Shown: in pieces, positions 25,159-33,401 of the stretch | How the letters are laid out: every line of letters begins with the position of its first letter | How positions within the stretch are numbered: the stretch's first letter is position 1 | DNA from: CAWGJC01 sp965276665 | GTDB taxonomy: Bacteria; Pseudomonadota; Alphaproteobacteria; Acetobacterales; Acetobacteraceae | Assembly (NCBI GenBank): GCA_965276665.1 | Contig: OZ255620.1 | Span: forward strand, 1,426,001-1,490,000 | Length of the DNA: 64,000 nucleotides | Reading direction: 5' to 3' | The notes under the pieces: model-generated | Databases searched by the model: none | The model's input: the letters and a program-made list of their open reading frames with translations, nothing else | What the model was told of the DNA's origin: nothing | Program-made: the position numbers and the translations under genes

Positions 25159-25497
25159 TCAGGCGGCGGCCTGATGCGGGACGCCCTTCTCCTTCAGCAG
25201 GGTTTCGAGCTCGCCGCTCTGGAACATCTCGGTGATGATGTCGCAGCCGCCGACGAACTCGCCCTTGACGTAGAGCTGCGGCACGGTCGGCCAGCTCGAG
25301 AACTCCTTGATCCCCTCACGGAGCGCCATGTCCTCCAGCACGTTGGCGGTCTGGAACGGCACGTTCATGTGGTTCAGGATCTGCACCACGCGGGCCGAGA
25401 AACCGCATTGCGGGAACATCGCGGTGCCCTTCATGTAGAGCATCACCGGATTCTGGGTGATGTCCTGCTGGATGCGGGTGCTGACGGTATCGCTCAT
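25159..25497 (-). CDS. grxD: Grx4-family monothiol glutaredoxin
   Basis: This 112-residue cytosolic protein has the monothiol CGFS active site at residues 31-34 (FPQCGFSARVVQILN) and the glutathione-binding Lys23, SSWPTVPQLYVKGEFVGGCDI. Members carry a [2Fe-2S] cluster between two subunits and glutathione, and deliver it to apo-proteins; they often form complexes with BolA. The bolA gene lies 53 bp upstream in the same direction, right after purL, the standard alphaproteobacterial order. An AGGAGG-type site precedes ATG 25497. Confidence 0.95.
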   Translation of the reverse strand: MSDTVSTRIQQDITQNPVMLYMKGTAMFPQCGFSARVVQILNHMNVPFQTANVLEDMALREGIKEFSSWPTVPQLYVKGEFVGGCDIITEMFQSGELETLLKEKGVPHQAAA

Positions 25498-25550
25498 CGG
25501 GAACCTCCTTCGCGGGGTTGGATCGGTGTTCAGGTCACTCGGTGTTCATG

Positions 25551-25784
25551 TCACTCGGGGGCGCTGGTCTGCAGGGCGAGCGCGTGGAGCACACCGCCCA
25601 TGCGGCCGCTCAGCGCGGCATAGACCATCTGGTGCTGCTGCACGCGGGAGCGGCCGCGGAAGGCGGAGCTCACCACGCGGGCCGCGTAATGATCGCCGTC
25701 GCCGGCGAGATCCTCGATGCTCACCTCGGCGTCGGGCAAAGCGGCCTTGATCAAGGCCTCGATCTCGCTCACCGCCATCGCCAT
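25551..25784 (-). CDS. BolA family protein
   Basis: This 77-residue protein has the BolA class II-KH-like fold. It shows the conserved EIEALIKAALPDAEVSIEDLAGDGDHYAARVVS core (in parts: IKAALPDAEVSIEDL, GDGDHYAARVVSSAF) and QQHQMVYAAL, GGVLHALALQT at the end. The His in HYAARV and the C-terminal His are the likely cluster ligands when complexed with the monothiol glutaredoxin encoded next. The short form resembles IbaG more than E. coli BolA. It follows purL by 29 bases. Confidence 0.92.
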   Translation of the reverse strand: MAMAVSEIEALIKAALPDAEVSIEDLAGDGDHYAARVVSSAFRGRSRVQQHQMVYAALSGRMGGVLHALALQTSAPE

Positions 25785-25813
25785 CAGGCTGCTCCTCTAC
25801 CCGCACGCGGCGG

Positions 25814-27997
25814 TCAGGATTCCATCCAGGCCGGGAAGAAGCGCTCATGCGCCTGCCGCACCGTGGCAAGCGATATGGCGACGCCACCATCGAGTGTCAA
25901 ATCCGCCCCTGCCGCGCGCCCGAGCCGCAAGGCGGGGATTTCGGCCGCGGCGGCGCGGGCGAGAATCGCGGAAGAATCCGGCACGGCGAGCACGTAGCGG
26001 CCCTGATCCTCGCCGAACCACCAGCCATGCGGCGACACGCCGGGAGGCGGGGCCGCGAGCACCGCGCCGACCGCGCCGGCGAGCGCCATCTCCGCCACCG
26101 CGACCAGCAGCCCGCCATCCGAGACATCATGGCAGGCGGCGACCCGACCCGCCAGAATCTCGGCTCGCACGAAATCGCCGTTGCGGCGCTCCGCCGCGAG
26201 ATCGACCGGCGGCGGCGCGCCGGCCTCCCGCCCCGCCACCTCGCGGAGCCAGAGAGACTGTCCGAGCCAGCCCTGTGTCTCGCCGATCAGCACCAGATCG
26301 AGACCGGGGCGAAGCGCGATGCCGACCGCCTGGCCGGCCTCCTCGATCACGCCGAGGCCGCCGATCGCCGGCGTCGGCAGGATCGGCTCGCCGGCGGTCT
26401 CGTTGTAGAGGGACACATTGCCCGAGACGACGGGGAAGTCGAGCGCCGTGCAGGCGGCGGCCATGCCGGCGATGGCGGCGGCGAACTGCCCCATGATGCG
26501 GGGCTTCTCGGGATTGCCGAAATTCATGTTGTCGGTGATCGCGAGCGGGCGGGCGCCGACCGCGGTGAGGTTGCGCCAGGCCTCGGCCACCGCCTGCTTG
26601 CTGCCCTCCTCCGGGTCGGCGGCGCAATAGCGCGGCGTGCAATCGGTGGTGAGCGCCAGCGCGCCCGCATGGTCCTCGATCCTGACCACCGCGGCATCGG
26701 CCGCCCCCGGCCGCTTCACCGTCTGGCCGCCGACGGTGCTGTCGTACTGGTTCCACACCCAGGCGCGCGAGCAGAGATCCGGGCAGCCCACCAGGGTGAT
26801 CAGCGCCGTTCCGATGCCGACCGGGTCGTCCACCGCGCCGAGCGGCGCGGATTTCGGCGTGGCCTCGACCGGGCGGTGATAGAGCGGCGCCTGGTCGGCC
26901 AGCGGGGCGAGCGGAATGTCGGCCTCGACCCGGCCGCGATGGCGCACGGTGATGCGGCCGGTCTCGGTGAGCCGGCCGATGACGGCGAAATCCAGCTCCC
27001 ATTTCTCGAAGATCGCCCGCGCCGCCGCCTCGCGCTCCGGGCGCAGCACCATCAGCATGCGTTCCTGGCTCTCCGACAGCATCATCTCGTAGGCGGACAT
27101 CGCCGCTTCGCGCTGCGGCACGGCGTCGAGGTCAAGCGCGATGCCGACGCCGCCCTTTCCCGCCATCTCCACCGAGGAGGAGGTCAGGCCCGCCGCGCCC
27201 ATATCCTGGATCGCGACGATCGCGTCGGTTTCCATCAGCTCGAGACAGGCCTCGATCAGCAGCTTCTCGGTGAACGGGTCGCCGACCTGGACGGTCGGGC
27301 GCTTCGCCTCCGCATCCTCGCCGAACTCGGCGCTCGCCATCGTCGCGCCATGGATGCCGTCCCGCCCGGTCTTCGAGCCGACATAGACGACCGGGTTGCC
27401 GATGCCGGCGGCGGCGCTCAGGAAGATGCGATCGGCGCGCGCGATGCCCACGGTCATCGCATTGACCAGCGGGTTGCCGTCGAAGGCGGGGTGGAAGTCG
27501 ATCTCGCCGCCCACCGTCGGCACGCCCACGCAATTGCCGTAGCCGCCGATGCCGCGCACCACGCCGTCGACGATGCGCCGCGTGCCCGCCAGTTCCGGAC
27601 GGCCGAAGCGCAGCGCATTGAGATTGGCCACCGGCCGCGCGCCCATGGTGAACACGTCCCGCAGGATGCCGCCCACGCCGGTCGCCGCGCCCTGATAGGG
27701 CTCGATGAAGCTCGGGTGGTTGTGGCTCTCCATCTTGAAGACGGCGGCGAGCCCCTGCCCGATATCGACGACCCCGGCATTCTCGCCCGGCCCGTGGATC
27801 ACCCAGGGCGCGGCGGTCGGCAACTGCTTCAGCCAGACACGGGAGGATTTGTAGGAGCAATGCTCCGACCACATCACGCTGAACACGCCGAGTTCGGTCA
27901 GCGACGGCGTGCGGCCCATGATCGCCAGCACGCGGGCATACTCCTCGGCGCTGAGCCCGAACTCGCGGGCGAGCGCCTGACCGACATCCCGCTGCAT
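25814..27997 (-). CDS. purL: Phosphoribosylformylglycinamidine synthase, PurL subunit
   Basis: This 727-residue small-type PurL makes formylglycinamidine ribotide from FGAR, ATP and ammonia in purine synthesis step 4, working with PurS and PurQ. Visible motifs are LGVFSVMWSEHCSYKSSR, GENAGVVDIGQGLAAVFKMESHNHPS (in parts), GVGGILRDVFTMGARP and QDMGAAGLTSSSVEMA. The length excludes the fused large form, in agreement with separate purS and purQ genes upstream. Its ATG shares the A of the purQ TGA (TGATG), so the two are coupled. bolA and grxD follow on the same transcript. Confidence 0.97.
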   Translation of the reverse strand: MQRDVGQALAREFGLSAEEYARVLAIMGRTPSLTELGVFSVMWSEHCSYKSSRVWLKQLPTAAPWVIHGPGENAGVVDIGQGLAAVFKMESHNHPSFIEPYQGAATGVGGILRDVFTMGARPVANLNALRFGRPELAGTRRIVDGVVRGIGGYGNCVGVPTVGGEIDFHPAFDGNPLVNAMTVGIARADRIFLSAAAGIGNPVVYVGSKTGRDGIHGATMASAEFGEDAEAKRPTVQVGDPFTEKLLIEACLELMETDAIVAIQDMGAAGLTSSSVEMAGKGGVGIALDLDAVPQREAAMSAYEMMLSESQERMLMVLRPEREAAARAIFEKWELDFAVIGRLTETGRITVRHRGRVEADIPLAPLADQAPLYHRPVEATPKSAPLGAVDDPVGIGTALITLVGCPDLCSRAWVWNQYDSTVGGQTVKRPGAADAAVVRIEDHAGALALTTDCTPRYCAADPEEGSKQAVAEAWRNLTAVGARPLAITDNMNFGNPEKPRIMGQFAAAIAGMAAACTALDFPVVSGNVSLYNETAGEPILPTPAIGGLGVIEEAGQAVGIALRPGLDLVLIGETQGWLGQSLWLREVAGREAGAPPPVDLAAERRNGDFVRAEILAGRVAACHDVSDGGLLVAVAEMALAGAVGAVLAAPPPGVSPHGWWFGEDQGRYVLAVPDSSAILARAAAAEIPALRLGRAAGADLTLDGGVAISLATVRQAHERFFPAWMES

Positions 27998-28689
27998 CAG
28001 GCGGCGACATCCTCCGCCAGGGCATCGAAGAGCGGCTTGCCGTCGGTTCCCCCCATCAGCGGATCGACGAGGTTCTCCGGATGCGGCATCAGCCCGAGCA
28101 CGCGCAGATTTTCGCTCAGAATTCCGGCGACGTTGCGCCGGCTGCCGTTCGGATTGGCCGCCTCGCTCACCTCGCCCCCTGGCGTCGCATAACGGAGCGC
28201 CACCCTCCCCTCGCCTTCCAGCCGGTCGAGCGTCGCGTCATCGGCGAAGTAATTGCCGTCCCCATGCGCGAGCGGCGCCCGGAACACCTGGCCACGCTGG
28301 TAGTGCCGGGTGAACGCGGTATCCGCCCGCTCGACGCGCATGTGGCAGTCATTGGACAGGAAGCGCAGCCCGGCATTGCGCATCAGGGCGCCCGGCAGCA
28401 ACCCGGCCTCGGTGAGGATCTGAAACCCGTTGCAGACGCCGAGCACATACCCGCCCCGCGCCGCATGCGCCCGCACCGACGCCATCACCGGCGATTGCGC
28501 GGCCATCGCGCCGCACCTGAGATAATCGCCGTAGCTGAACCCGCCCGGCAGCACCACCAGATCGATCCCGGACAGATCGGTCTCCCGATGCCAGACCATC
28601 CGCGGCTTGCGTCCGGCGCTCCGCGCCAGCGCAATCGCGATGTCGCGCTCTCGGTTGATGCCGGGAAAGACGATTATCGCGGCGTGCAT
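27997..28689 (-). CDS. purQ: Phosphoribosylformylglycinamidine synthase, PurQ subunit
   Basis: This 230-residue class I glutamine amidotransferase supplies ammonia to PurL. Nucleophile Cys86 is in YVLGVCNGFQILTEAG, and the His-Glu pair is in GLMPHPENLVDP. The oxyanion region LPGGFSYGDYLRCGAM is intact. ATG 28689 gives the standard MHAAIIVFPG start; the upstream in-frame stretch is translated repeat sequence. A palindromic element (28725-28858) separates it from purS, so ribosome loading is unlikely to be coupled to purS. Confidence 0.97.
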   Translation of the reverse strand: MHAAIIVFPGINRERDIAIALARSAGRKPRMVWHRETDLSGIDLVVLPGGFSYGDYLRCGAMAAQSPVMASVRAHAARGGYVLGVCNGFQILTEAGLLPGALMRNAGLRFLSNDCHMRVERADTAFTRHYQRGQVFRAPLAHGDGNYFADDATLDRLEGEGRVALRYATPGGEVSEAANPNGSRRNVAGILSENLRVLGLMPHPENLVDPLMGGTDGKPLFDALAEDVAA

Positions 28690-28724
28690 GTCGAGGGCCT
28701 TGGTTGGGTTGGGGGAGAAGCCAA

Positions 28725-28858
28725 GGCCGGGGGCTCTGCCCCTGGACCCCGCCAAGGGAAGAGCCCTTGGAACCCGGCTGGCGCTGCGCGCGAAGCGCCA
28801 TCGCGGGGTCTGGGGCCTTTTTTCGGCCCCAGCGGGGTCCAGGGCAGCGCCCCTGGCC
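28725..28858. repeat. Intergenic palindromic repeat inside the pur operon
   Basis: This 134-bp class-B copy lies between purS (stop 28892) and purQ (start 28689), which are on the same strand. It shows GGCCGGGGGCTCTGCCCCTGG and CCAGGGCAGCGCCCCTGGCC ends, and GGGGCCTTTTTTCGGCCCC with a T-run. The last of these could act as an intrinsic terminator or a processing site and lower purQ/purL expression relative to purC/purS. Confidence 0.85.
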
Positions 28859-28891
28859 TTCCTCCCTGCTCCGACCCCATGAGCGCCCCTC

Positions 28892-29134
28892 CTAGGACGG
28901 AAAACTGACCGCGTAGCTCTCGATGACGGTATTGGCGAGCAGCCGGCGGGCCATTTCCTCCGCTTGGGCGCGGGCGCGGGCGGGGTCCGTCTCGGCGAGA
29001 TCGAGCTCGATCACCCGGCCGGCCCTGACCTCACCCACCGCCTCGAAGCCAAGACCGTGCAGGGCGCGGCCGATTGCCTTGCCTTGCGGGTCGAGCACGC
29101 CGGGCTTCAGCATGACGGTGACGACCGCCTTCAT
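28892..29134 (-). CDS. purS: Phosphoribosylformylglycinamidine synthase, PurS subunit
   Basis: This 80-residue protein bridges PurL and PurQ and helps ammonia channelling. It has the typical VTVMLKPGVLDPQGKAIGRAL start, the GFEAVGEVRAGRVIELDL middle, and LLANTVIESYAV at the C terminus. The length is standard. It lies 33 bases after purC and is followed by a palindromic element before purQ. The start at ATG 29134 fits all homologues I can recall; no alternative start seems better. Confidence 0.95.
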   Translation of the reverse strand: MKAVVTVMLKPGVLDPQGKAIGRALHGLGFEAVGEVRAGRVIELDLAETDPARARAQAEEMARRLLANTVIESYAVSFPS

Positions 29135-29167
29135 CGGGCGGCCCTGCTCACGAGCCCGCCACTCCGG

Positions 29168-29941
29168 TCACGAGGTCACCGCCTTGATCATCTCGTCGCC
29201 GGCTTCCCGGATGCCCGATTCGGGCAGGATGCCGAGGCGCTTCGCCACTTCCTGGTAGGCTTCCTCGACCTTGCCGAGGTCGCGGCGGAAGCGGTCCTTA
29301 TCCATCTTCTCGCTGGTCTTGACGTCCCACAGCCGGCAATTATCCGGGCTGATCTCGTCAGCCAGGACGATCCGCATCTCCTCGTTTTCCCAGAGGCGGC
29401 CGAATTCCAGCTTGAAATCGACCAGCGTGATGCCGACGCCGAGGAAGAGGCCGGTCAGGAAGTCGTTGATCCGGAGCGTGAGGGAGACGATGTCGTCCAT
29501 GTCCTGGGTGCCGGCCCAGCCGAAGGCGGTGATGTGCTCCTCCGCCACCATCGGGTCGCCGAGCGCGTCGTTCTTGTAGAAATATTCGATGATCGAGCGC
29601 GGGAGGCGGGTCCCCTCCGGGATGCCGAGCCGCTGGCTGAGGTTCCCGGCGGCGACATTCCGCACCACCACTTCCAGCGGAATGATCTCGACCTCGCGGA
29701 TCAGCTGCTCACGCATGTTGAGCCGGCGGACGAAATGCGTCGGCACCCCGATCTCGGAGAGGCGCTGCATCAGGTATTCGCTGATCCGGTTGTTCAGCAC
29801 GCCCTTGCCCGTGATCACGCCCTTTTTCTGGGCATTGAAGGCGGTCGCGTCATCCTTGAAATACTGCACCAGGGTGCCGGGCTCCGGCCCCTCGAACAGA
29901 ATCTTTGCCTTACCCTCGTAGAGCTGGCGGCGGCGAGCCAT
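29168..29941 (-). CDS. purC: SAICAR synthetase
   Basis: This 257-residue enzyme joins CAIR and aspartate using ATP in purine synthesis step 7. The nucleotide loop LYEGKAKILF opens the protein. FKDDATAFN, KGVLNNRISEYLM, the substrate motif EIIPLEVVVRNVAAGN and the metal-binding LADEISPDNCRLWD are all visible. The length fits the short bacterial form. It is the first gene of the purC-purS-purQ-purL-bolA-grxD string. The 115-bp gap to the divergent ATP-grasp gene (30057) should contain promoters for both; I recognise no PurR box or riboswitch in it. Confidence 0.97.
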   Translation of the reverse strand: MARRRQLYEGKAKILFEGPEPGTLVQYFKDDATAFNAQKKGVITGKGVLNNRISEYLMQRLSEIGVPTHFVRRLNMREQLIREVEIIPLEVVVRNVAAGNLSQRLGIPEGTRLPRSIIEYFYKNDALGDPMVAEEHITAFGWAGTQDMDDIVSLTLRINDFLTGLFLGVGITLVDFKLEFGRLWENEEMRIVLADEISPDNCRLWDVKTSEKMDKDRFRRDLGKVEEAYQEVAKRLGILPESGIREAGDEMIKAVTS

Positions 29942-30056
29942 CGCGTGTTCCCCGGCTTTCCGGCCTCGCTATAGCAGCCGAGCGCGGACAGGGCCACGCC
30001 CCCTTGCCGCCAGGACCCAGCGAACTGGCACGCCGGATGCATGTTTGGGCTTGACC

Positions 30057-31502
30057 ATGCACCAGCCACAGCCCGGCCGCCCCCACTCCGTCCTCGACCG
30101 CTACGATCCGGGGGAGGCCTATTGCGAGATGCTGCGCAACCCGGCCAGCCGGCCGATCATGGAGCGGCTCGCCGCCCTAGGCCCCAGCGCCTTGCGGGAC
30201 CGGGCGGCGCGGGCGGAGGCCGAGCTCTACAATCTCGGCATCACCTTCACGGTCTATTCCGAGGAGGGGCGGGTGGACCGCATCCTGCCGTTCGACGTGA
30301 TCCCCCGGGTGCTCTCCGCCGGCGAGTGGGACATGATCGAGCGGGGGGTGAAGCAGCGGGTGGCGGCGCTCAACCTGCTGCTGCACGACATCTACCACGA
30401 CCAGGCGATCCTGCGGGATGGCGTCATCCCGCGCGATCTCGTGCTCGGCAACCCGAGTTACCGCCCGATCATGCAGGGCGTCGATTTGCCCCACCACACC
30501 TACGTGCATGTCTGCGGCACCGACATCGTGCGCGGGGCGGGTGGCGGGTTCATGGTGCTCGAGGACAATGCGCGCACGCCCTCGGGCGTCAGCTATGTCG
30601 TCGAGAACCGGCACATGATGCTCCGCGCCTTCCCCGACCTGCTGGACGAGATCGGGCTCCGCAGGATCGAGAATTACGGGCTGCAGCTCGCCCGCGCGCT
30701 GCGCGCGGTGGCGCCGGCGGGCGTGGGCGACCCGCAGATCGCCCTGCTCTCGCCCGGCACCTACAATTCCGCCTATTTCGAGCATGTCTTCCTCGCCCGC
30801 GAGATCGGCGCCCCGCTGGTCGAAGGCCGGGATCTCGTGGTGGAGAACGACATCGTCTACATGCGGACCACCGGCGGCCTTGCCCGGGTGGACGTGATCT
30901 ACCGGCGGATCAACGACGATTATCTCGACCCCGAGGCGTTCCATCCGCAGAGCATGCTGGGCGTGCCGGGGTTGATGCGCGCCTACCTGAAGGGCAATCT
31001 CTCCCTCGCCAACGCGGTCGGCACCGGGGTTGCGGACGACAAGGCGGTCTATGCCTATATGCCGCGGGTGATTCGCTACTACCTGGGCGAGGAGGCCATT
31101 CTGCCGAACGTGGAGACGCGGATCTGCCGCGAGCCCGAGGCGCTGCAATACACGCTGGATCATCTGGCGGAGCTGGTGATCAAGCCGGTCGGCGAGGCGG
31201 GCGGCTACGGCATCACCGTGGGCCCGCATGCGAGCCGCGCCGAGCTCGACGAATGCCGCGCCAAGCTGCTCGCCAACCCGGCCAACTACATCAGCCAGCC
31301 CTGCGTCGCGCTCTCCGTCGCACCCACTCTGGTGAACGGGCAGATCGAGCCGCGCCATGTCGATCTCCGCCCCTTCGCGGTGACCGGCGCGGAAAGCTGG
31401 GTGCTGCCCGGTGGCTTGACCCGCGTCGCGCTCAAGAAGGGCTCGCTCGTCGTCAATTCCTCGCAGGGCGGCGGCTCGAAGGACACCTGGGTCCTTGCCT
31501 GA
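30057..31502 (+). CDS. Circularly permuted ATP-grasp type 2 protein
   Basis: This 481-residue protein belongs to the COG2308 circularly permuted ATP-grasp proteins, predicted amide-bond-forming ligases. Visible motifs are GITFTVYSEEGRVDRILPFD (given to 20), ALNLLLHDIYHDQAIL, the glycine-rich GAGGGFMVLEDNARTPSGVSYV and YNSAYFEHVFLA. Near the end come the nucleotide-binding ELVIKPVGEAGGYGITVGP and RHVDLRPFAV. ATG 30057 is chosen over a TTG four codons earlier. It is the first gene of a four-gene set with alpha-E and two transglutaminase-type proteins. The ligase substrate has not been established; peptide or amino-acid ligation is the family prediction. Confidence 0.88.
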   Translation: MHQPQPGRPHSVLDRYDPGEAYCEMLRNPASRPIMERLAALGPSALRDRAARAEAELYNLGITFTVYSEEGRVDRILPFDVIPRVLSAGEWDMIERGVKQRVAALNLLLHDIYHDQAILRDGVIPRDLVLGNPSYRPIMQGVDLPHHTYVHVCGTDIVRGAGGGFMVLEDNARTPSGVSYVVENRHMMLRAFPDLLDEIGLRRIENYGLQLARALRAVAPAGVGDPQIALLSPGTYNSAYFEHVFLAREIGAPLVEGRDLVVENDIVYMRTTGGLARVDVIYRRINDDYLDPEAFHPQSMLGVPGLMRAYLKGNLSLANAVGTGVADDKAVYAYMPRVIRYYLGEEAILPNVETRICREPEALQYTLDHLAELVIKPVGEAGGYGITVGPHASRAELDECRAKLLANPANYISQPCVALSVAPTLVNGQIEPRHVDLRPFAVTGAESWVLPGGLTRVALKKGSLVVNSSQGGGSKDTWVLA

Positions 31503-32460
31503 GGTCCTGCTCTCCCGCTATGCCGACTGCATCTTCTGGCTCGCGCGCTACGTGGAGCGGGCGGAGAATCTCGCCCGCATCCTGGACGTGAACGCGACCT
31601 TCTCGCGCGACAGCAGCGGCGCGCAGAACTGGCTGTCGATCGTCGAGCTGAACGCCGATGCCGAGGCGTTCGCCGAGCGCTTCGGCGAGGTGACCGAGCA
31701 GGCGGTGCTGCGCTTCTACGTGACCGATACGACCAATTACACCTCGATCGCCAGCAGCATCGCCGAGGCGCGGGAGAACGCCCGCACGCTGCGCCCGCTG
31801 ATCTCGACCGAGATGTGGACCCAGCTCAACATCCTGCACAACCGCTTGGCGGATCTCGAGGAGGGCGCGCTCGCCCCGCATCATCTCTCCGCCCTGCTGC
31901 GCACGATCCGCGAGGACGTGCAGACCCATACCGGCATCACCGAGGGGACGCTCTATCGCGATCAGAGCTGGTTCTTCTACCAGATCGGCCGCTATATCGA
32001 GCGCGCCGACCAGATCACCCGGCTTGTCGACATCAAATACCACCTGCTGCTGCCGCGCATTTCCGATGTCGGCTCGGCGATCGATGTCAGCCAGTGGAGC
32101 GCGCTGCTGCGCTCGGCGGCCGGCTATCACGCATTCCGCCGGCTGGGGAGCGGCGAGATGACGCCGGGCGCCATTGCCGGGTTTCTCCTGCTCGATCCTC
32201 GCTTCCCGCGCTCCGTCGCCTGCTGCGTGCAGGAGCTCGAGACGCTGCTGATCACGCTCAAGTCGCGCTATGCGCTGCGCGGCGGCAATGACGCGGCGGA
32301 GGAGCTCGATCGGCTGCGCGCGGTGCTCGGCACCTTGCGCATCGAGACGATCCTGCGCGAGGGGCTGCACGAATTCGTCGATCTCATCCAGCGCCAGCTG
32401 GTCGCGGTGACGCGCGAGATGTCGATCGCCTTTTTCGGGCTGCGGGCGCATGCGGCCTGA
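31495..32460 (+). CDS. Alpha-E domain protein
   Basis: This 321-residue, mostly helical protein matches the alpha-E family (COG2307). It carries the hallmark LLSRYADCIFWLARYVERAEN start, with a second internal version FFYQIGRYIERADQITRLVD, and conserved acidic and Arg residues in both. It starts with TTG at 31495, overlapping the ATP-grasp gene by eight bases, which implies coupling. The family occurs almost only beside circularly permuted ATP-grasp and transglutaminase-type genes. Its biochemical role is unknown; it has been predicted to act with the ligase. Confidence 0.85.
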   Translation: MPEVLLSRYADCIFWLARYVERAENLARILDVNATFSRDSSGAQNWLSIVELNADAEAFAERFGEVTEQAVLRFYVTDTTNYTSIASSIAEARENARTLRPLISTEMWTQLNILHNRLADLEEGALAPHHLSALLRTIREDVQTHTGITEGTLYRDQSWFFYQIGRYIERADQITRLVDIKYHLLLPRISDVGSAIDVSQWSALLRSAAGYHAFRRLGSGEMTPGAIAGFLLLDPRFPRSVACCVQELETLLITLKSRYALRGGNDAAEELDRLRAVLGTLRIETILREGLHEFVDLIQRQLVAVTREMSIAFFGLRAHAA

Positions 32461-32463
32461 ACG

Positions 32464-33384
32464 ATGACCATTCTCACCGTGCGCCACATCACCACCTATC
32501 GCTATCGCCAGCCGGTCTCCCTCGGCGAGCATCGGGTGATGTTCCGTCCGCGCGACAGCTACGACCAGCGGCTGATCGGCACCGAGCTCAACGTGACGCC
32601 GGCGCCCTCCGAGGTGAGCTGGCTGCACGATCTGTTCGGCAATTGCGTCGCGCGCGTACGCTTCTCCGGCCGCGCGACGGAGCTGCGGTTCGAATGCGTG
32701 ATCCGGCTCGACCACTTCGCCACCGAGGAGCTGCCGTTCCGCACCGCGGAATACGCGCGGCTCTATCCGTTCTCCTACGGCGCGGAGGACATGCCCGATC
32801 TCCTGCGTTCGATCGAGCGCGCCTATCCGGATCCAGACCGCGAGCTCGACCATTGGGCGCGCGAGTTCCTGAGCCGCGACGGGCCGACGCCGACGCTCGA
32901 CATGCTCGCGGCGATGACGCATGCGATCAAGCAGCGCTTCACCTATGTCGCGCGGTCGGAGAGCGGGGTGCAATCGCCGCTCCGCACGCTCCGCCTCGGG
33001 AGCGGCAGCTGCCGCGACTTCGCGATGCTGATGATGGAGGCGGTGCGCTCGCTCGGTCTCGCCGCGCGCTTCGTCTCGGGCTATCTCTACTCGCCCGGCC
33101 GTGACCAGCGGCCGGCCGGCGGCAATATCGGCGGCGGCGCCACGCATGCCTGGCTGCAGGTCTATGTGCCGGGGAATGGCTGGGTGGAGTTCGACCCGAC
33201 CAACGGCATCGTCGGCAATCGCGACCTGATCCGCGTCGCCGTGGTGCGCGATCCGTCGCAGGCGGTGCCGCTTTCCGGCACCTGGACCGGATTTCCGGCC
33301 GATAATCTCGGCATGACCGTGGACGTACAGGTCACGTCGGAGGAGGCGGGTTCCGCTACGGCGTTGCAGGCGGTTTCAGGCTGA
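32464..33384 (+). CDS. Transglutaminase-like cysteine protein 1
   Basis: This 306-residue protein has a bacterial transglutaminase N-terminal beta domain (TVRHITTYRYRQPVSLGEHR) followed by the papain-like core. The catalytic triad is complete: Cys183 in GSGSCRDFAMLMMEA, His228 in GATHAWLQVYVPG and Asp244 in VEFDPTNG. These proteins cleave or transfer at amide bonds. It starts three bases after the alpha-E gene. In this gene set it may process or attach the product of the ATP-grasp ligase. No signal peptide is seen, so it should be cytosolic. Confidence 0.9.
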   Translation: MTILTVRHITTYRYRQPVSLGEHRVMFRPRDSYDQRLIGTELNVTPAPSEVSWLHDLFGNCVARVRFSGRATELRFECVIRLDHFATEELPFRTAEYARLYPFSYGAEDMPDLLRSIERAYPDPDRELDHWAREFLSRDGPTPTLDMLAAMTHAIKQRFTYVARSESGVQSPLRTLRLGSGSCRDFAMLMMEAVRSLGLAARFVSGYLYSPGRDQRPAGGNIGGGATHAWLQVYVPGNGWVEFDPTNGIVGNRDLIRVAVVRDPSQAVPLSGTWTGFPADNLGMTVDVQVTSEEAGSATALQAVSG

Positions 33385-33401
33385 CGGGACGGATTTCACA
33401 C

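Noticed and set aside
29942..30056. Purine riboswitch or PurR box between purC and the ATP-grasp gene
   Set aside because: I could find neither the conserved riboswitch core nor a convincing palindrome.
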